Below, one piece after another: positions 59,085 through 64,000 of a stretch of 64,000 bases of DNA. The notes beneath the pieces were generated by a model. That model searched no databases and was not told where the DNA came from. It saw nothing but the letters and a program-made list of their open reading frames with translations. The translations under genes and the position numbers were made by a program. Position 1 is the stretch's first letter. Each line of letters starts with the position of its first letter. This DNA is from Aphidius gifuensis (lineage: Eukaryota > Arthropoda > Insecta > Hymenoptera > Braconidae): contig NC_057793.1 in NCBI RefSeq assembly GCF_014905175.1, positions 10,850,001 to 10,914,000 of the forward strand, in the 5' to 3' direction.

Positions 59085-59690
59085 AGATAAGTAACATGTA
59101 TATTTAATAATATTTTGCTGATCATCGAAAGCAAAATAGGATATATATATCAGATCTTTTATCTGAGATGGATTTTACCATTGAGGTGTGGCATTGACAT
59201 ACAAGATATTTGCTATTTTTCAGTCGATTGCTTTCTGAGCATCTTGTTTATATTTATAAAAAAATAGTTTATCAATCATATTTCGTAAAATAATTAATAA
59301 ATTGATAATTTGAAATTGTTTAGGTAAATTTACTTCATGTTTTTTTAAAAAAGTAAAGTATTTGCAATATTTTCAAAAGATTATATTAAGAAAAAAAAAA
59401 CACGTAGGTATATTATTTATTCAATTATAATGATTCGAAAAAAAAAAAACATATATAAACTGATAATAATTTATTAATTTTAACTATTATTTTATAAATT
59501 TATAATTTCATTTGTTTTATTATTGTTTCAAAAAATTTACCGTCACCGTTGAATCCACAGACTCAATCCTGCAACTTCTGTAATTGTTCCATTGGAATAC
59601 TGAAAAAAAAACAATCAGTAAATGTCCATGGTGGAATAAATAATAACGAGTGTTGAGAATCTTGATCCATTGGCCTGGTTTTATCATTTG
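59085..59690. repeat. Segmental duplication copy 2 (partner 53405-54020)
   Basis: See 53405-54020. Here the block starts ACGATTAAGATAAGTAACAT and ends at GATCCATTGGCCTGG, after which the two copies diverge completely. Confidence 0.75.
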
Positions 59691-62664
59691 ACCTGGAATA
59701 CCCCATATGTATTTTTTTTTTTTATCAAAATTGATGATAATAAAAAATTTTTAACATCTAAAGACATATCATTTTTATAAGTAATCCATTAAATATAAAT
59801 AATGTATTTATATTTATTAGTTTTTTTTCTTCTAATTAAAATTTAATTATTTAAAGTTTGTGTAGGTTTTTAAATTATAAATAATAAAACTATGATTATT
59901 TTTGTATATTTTTTATTTATTCATTTAATTCTCCTTATCATCAAATATTTCATTTATCAGCGAGGAAAAGTAATAATGCTACAGGACATTGAAATATCAA
60001 TTTTTTTTTGTTTTTTTTGTTTTGTTTTTTTTTTTTTTTGAAGTTTTTTTTTGTCAATTTATAATTATTATTTAGATATAAGATGTAAAATAATATTTTT
60101 TAGAATAACTGAAGAAGAAAAATCAGCACAGACAAATCGATAGAAACACTAGCGGGCAGATATTTTTTTTTTTGTTTTTTTTTTTTGTTTGTCATCAATA
60201 AATCTTTACATATTACATCATGAACTACATATGGACATCATCATTGACAATAATAATTGTGTTTTTTTTTCTGTTTATCCACAACTTATAGAAAAAAAAA
60301 AAAAAAAAAATTTATTTATATTTTCCATCCATTCTTTCAGTTGAGGACTTTTATACAAAATAATTAGAAAAATGTAGAAAAATTCATAAAATAGTTACAT
60401 AGTACAAATTACTTTTAGATAATTATAATAGTGATTTAAAAAACGAGCACGAAAGTACAACCATACTATTTTTTATTTTATTATTTTGTTCAAATCGCAA
60501 TTATTTATTGTTGTTGTCATTTATTTATTTATATTTTTTACTGTAATAAAATTTTCAATTCTATTGATTATTTAAAAATGTTTTTTAAATGAATAACAAA
60601 TTTATGGAATATATTTTCCTGAAAAAAAAAAAAAAATTCGAACTCTGGGTGGTTTCACAGCCTGAAATTCGTTTGTAGAGAATATGTAAACGCCAAAAAA
60701 GTTCTTTTATTTTTTTATAATGTTTATAAATAAACTATTTTTTGTTTTATCATCGAATGTAAATTGTGAAGAAATTAAAAAAATTATTTTATTTTTTTTT
60801 TAAATAAATAAAAGAGTAGTATAAAAAATTACATCTTCAGTAAATCTATTTGCTGGGATCTGTTTTTTGTTTTTTATCTTTTTGCAAAAAAAAAAAGGTC
60901 AGTGAGGGGTAATCACGAGTCGACATCTTAAAGTGATAAAAGTATATAATTAAAGATACAATCACTGTGTCATTGCTCATTTTATATTTCCCCACTTATT
61001 TTCATTTCACATACGACCTTTTTTTTTTTTTTATTTTTACTATCTACTTATTCCAGCAAAGGTCAAACATTGACATTAAACCTTTACAATTTATTTTAAT
61101 AACATCTTTTATTTTTAAAGCTTTTCACTTAAATATTGATAATTATTATAAATTTAATTTATTCATTTTCAAAATGTTTGTTTTAATTATATATAATCAA
61201 ATTAAAAAACAAATCAAAATTTTTTTGTTTTTATATATTTTAAAAAATGTTGATTTTTCTTTTGTTTTTTTTTTGTATTCAGGTTGCACTTTCGAACTCT
61301 GTACCTATATCCAAAATAATTTATCACTTTCTTGTTTTGGTATTTCCCCACACACAGACAAACAATATACGCCTAACAAACAAACATAAAAAAAAAATAT
61401 TTCAATCACACTCATATCTTATTATATATTTAATTTTTTTTTCTTTTTTTTTTTTTTTTTACCACAATCTTTTTTCAACAGTACTCTTGCGACCAAAAAA
61501 ATAAATTCTATGTTTATATTTTATATGACTAATTTATTTATTTTATTTTTTTCAATTAATAAAAGATTATTAATTATTGACTAATATAACAAAATTGGCC
61601 TGGTGCGGTGGCTCTGTTAGGATATATGCTTTATGTAAATGTACGTATTTTTCTATTTTTTATTTCACTTTGATAAATCTGTCTATAATTAATAAAATCA
61701 TTAAATATTTTGTTAAATAAATTTGAATAATATTTTTAAATTGATATATGAATATTTTGTTTTTTTATTTTTATTGAAAAATTTAAATGATACATATGAC
61801 GGACACATGATTAACTTAAAAACTCAACCGATATATATTTTACTTGTAAATTTCTTTATTGATCATTTATTTAATTTTTAATTTATTTATTTGTAGTTTT
61901 GTTTTTTTTTTTTTTTTTGCACTATTTTAAATATTTTATTAAACGCGTAGTACAAAAAGCAGAATTTAACTATTCTGATTTCTGAATGTCGAAGAGAATT
62001 TTTTTTCATCTACTTTTTTATAGAAAAAATGATCTCTGCAAGTTAATATTGCTAAACATTATATATTTCTATTATTGTTTAATTATTCATTGAACTGCAG
62101 GGAAAAATAAGAAAAATCAAGCAAATATTTGGAAAATCGAAAAACGTTGAAAATCGCTTGGATTAATTACACCATATATTATTACTACAGGAATTTTTTG
62201 TTTTTTAATTAATATTCATATGAATTATCAAAGTTTGTCTTGTGTTTTATGAATTATTTATTTATTTATTTTTAAATGTTTGTTCAATGAGTGTATTTGT
62301 AACTGAGGTACATTGAGTCGTGTTTTAATGTGTGATTGCGCAATATCATTATTCATAAAAATTGTTAAATCAATGATAAATTTTTTTATTCGGGAAAAAT
62401 TTGTCCAATTGATTATAAATTTTGAAGAAAATAATAATAATGTACATATATGTTTATGTATACATTTTTCACATGAACTTTTAGTTCTACGCAATCGCAT
62501 ATGATGCGTGCATAAATACTTATATTTAATAACAGAGTAATTTATTGTGTATAAAAATGAGAACAAAATAAAATAACAAACACCTGATTTTCAGTGGTAA
62601 TACTGTCAATTCAGTTAATTATATCACCTAATTTTTAATTATTCATTCACCTAAGATCGATTCA
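59691..62664. other. Very AT-rich stretch without recognisable genes
   Basis: Nearly 3 kb dominated by T and A runs. Frames at 60967-61504 are low-complexity Phe/Ile/Leu translations. A short GC-richer island (TGGCCTGGTGCGGTGGCTCT at about 61598) stands out but fits no feature I know. Confidence 0.45.
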
Positions 62665-63085
62665 ATGCGCGTAAAAAATCAACGCAGTACCGATTGATTT
62701 TTAAAAATTTATTTATGGCTTTTTTTTTTATATTTTTAATATTATTAATCATTTTTTTTTTGTTTTTTTATCAAGTAGATAATTAATTTATAAATCTTAT
62801 TAAAATTGAAAAGCCGCATTAAAAGTCGGACAATATAGAAAAAATCCACAAATACAATAAAAAATGCCAAAAAAATTCACACTTGCATTGTACAATTTTT
62901 TAAAATATATCTAATATTTTTTTTTTTTTTTTAATTTTTATATTTTTCTTTTTTTTTTTTTTAATTTTTCTGTGCATTTTTACAACGAATTTTTGATATA
63001 TCAAAAAGAGAAAAAAAATTTACTACAAACAATTTATCATTTTTTTTTTTTTTTTTATATGTACGACTGACAGTTTTTTTTTTTT
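62665..63085. repeat. Segmental duplication copy 2 (partner 58670-59080)
   Basis: See 58670-59080. The region upstream of the shared block is different in the two copies. Confidence 0.7.
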
Positions 63086-64000
63086 TTTTGTTTTTCTAAT
63101 TATCAACAATTTTTTTATCAATTTAAAAAAAAAAAAACATTTAGTTATACTCCATATTTGGTTGTTTTAAATTTAAATTTTCTTAGAAAAGAGTAAAAAA
63201 AATTCACCTCCGTTCAGTCACTTGTACTTAATTTTTTTTAATGCTCTTATTATGGCGATTCCGCGCCCTTTTCATATGTATACGAACACGTCTTTTTTTT
63301 AAATTTATTTAATTTTTTTTTTTTTTTTCCTAATAGCAATATCATTTCCCCCCGAAATTGTGACGTTAATTTTTTTATCTTATTTGCCACTTTACATTAA
63401 CAAATATGTGTTTTTACACATTTTTTTTTTTTATTTATCCAATTTTTATACTATCCGTAATTGTTTTTTAAATTTATTTATTTATTTTTTATCGCAGCCG
63501 CACAATCATTTCACGATGAACACGAAACAAGTCCTTAATATTTAGAAAAATTGTCAATTTTATTATACTGCAAAAAAATTGCAACAATAAAATGATTTTT
63601 AAAAAATTTATGAATTTTCTTGATAAGATAAAGTTTAAAAATTTGAAAAACAAAAAATTTGAAATAAAAATAATTGCCTAGATTTTTTTTTTACTCGTGT
63701 AGTGTTGTGTATTTGTGTGTACAAAAATTTTCTAAGCGTATTTTTTCGTTTATGTAGGTTACATATTATATTTAATTAATTTTTCATTTATTTATTTATT
63801 AGTTTTTTTTTTTTAATTCAAAAATTTTTTTTTTATTATTTTCATTCATTAAACATTCAATGGTTATTTAGAAAAAAGAACGGTACAAAAAAAGTGATAA
63901 GAGAAAATTGGCTAGATATAATAAACACGCTTTCAATAATAACGTGTTTTTTTTTTTTTTTTTTAACTTTCAACTTCTATTCACATTCGATACAACACTA
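63086..64000. other. AT-rich end of window
   Basis: Long T runs with nothing recognisable. A small open frame at 63360-63545 is low-complexity. Confidence 0.45.

Noticed and set aside
60967..61504. Hydrophobic frames resembling membrane proteins
   Set aside because: T-rich DNA gives Phe/Leu/Ile runs in any frame; no conserved motif.
61590..61620. Alu-like GGCCTGGTGCGGTGGCTC
   Set aside because: Only about 20 bases resemble a primate Alu head; nothing around it supports an Alu or contamination.

Overview
The window is a very AT-rich piece of an animal nuclear genome: spliced genes with GT/AG introns, long A and T runs, many small transposons and an isolated 5S rRNA gene. The best guess is a hymenopteran, probably a parasitoid wasp. 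This rests on base composition, a local expansion of F-box/leucine-rich-repeat (LRR) genes, and the animal genes Prp3 and a heme peroxidase. Species cannot be read from the sequence. All gene models are hand-spliced and every intron phase was checked for consistency.

Layout. Positions 1-2700 hold MITE-like repeats. Positions 2702-4710 hold the first intact F-box/LRR gene (minus). Positions 5100-8800 are a transposon zone: a growing family of GGAGAAAAGTTGG elements, a MITE with a perfect 46-bp inverted repeat, and a 61-bp-satellite element carrying a nested MITE. Positions 9350-13400 hold three broken F-box/LRR copies, two of them in an inverted pair. Positions 14000-29700 are mostly mobile DNA: a foldback element inserted into a Mutator-like transposase gene, a 5S rRNA gene, a broken AAA-ATPase-like gene, a foldback array of about 3.5 kb with nested MITEs, and a truncated, damaged VEGF/PDGF-receptor-like gene. 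Positions 31600-43930 are the heart of the F-box/LRR cluster: one 3' fragment and three intact genes, one with a Helitron-like insertion in its first intron. Positions 46085-48193 encode the splicing factor Prp3. Positions 50144-53093 encode a secreted-type animal heme peroxidase homologue that has lost both heme-pocket histidines. Positions 54249-55853 hold a more divergent F-box/LRR gene. The rest, to 64000, is AT-rich sequence made partly of interleaved direct duplications.

Biology. The F-box/LRR proteins share one three-exon plan: a short acidic N-terminus and F-box half, F-box end plus first LRRs, and a long LRR exon. Three of the four close paralogues carry a length-variable acidic Asp/Asn/Tyr loop at the same place, encoded by unstable GAT/AAT/TAT triplets. 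All share an upstream block containing a CTCCAAGTG-like motif. As F-box proteins they would be expected to feed targets to an SCF ubiquitin ligase, with the LRRs choosing the target. The fast turnover suggests an arms-race or dosage role, which is inference. Prp3 is a housekeeping gene. The peroxidase homologue is probably a structural or decoy pseudoenzyme.
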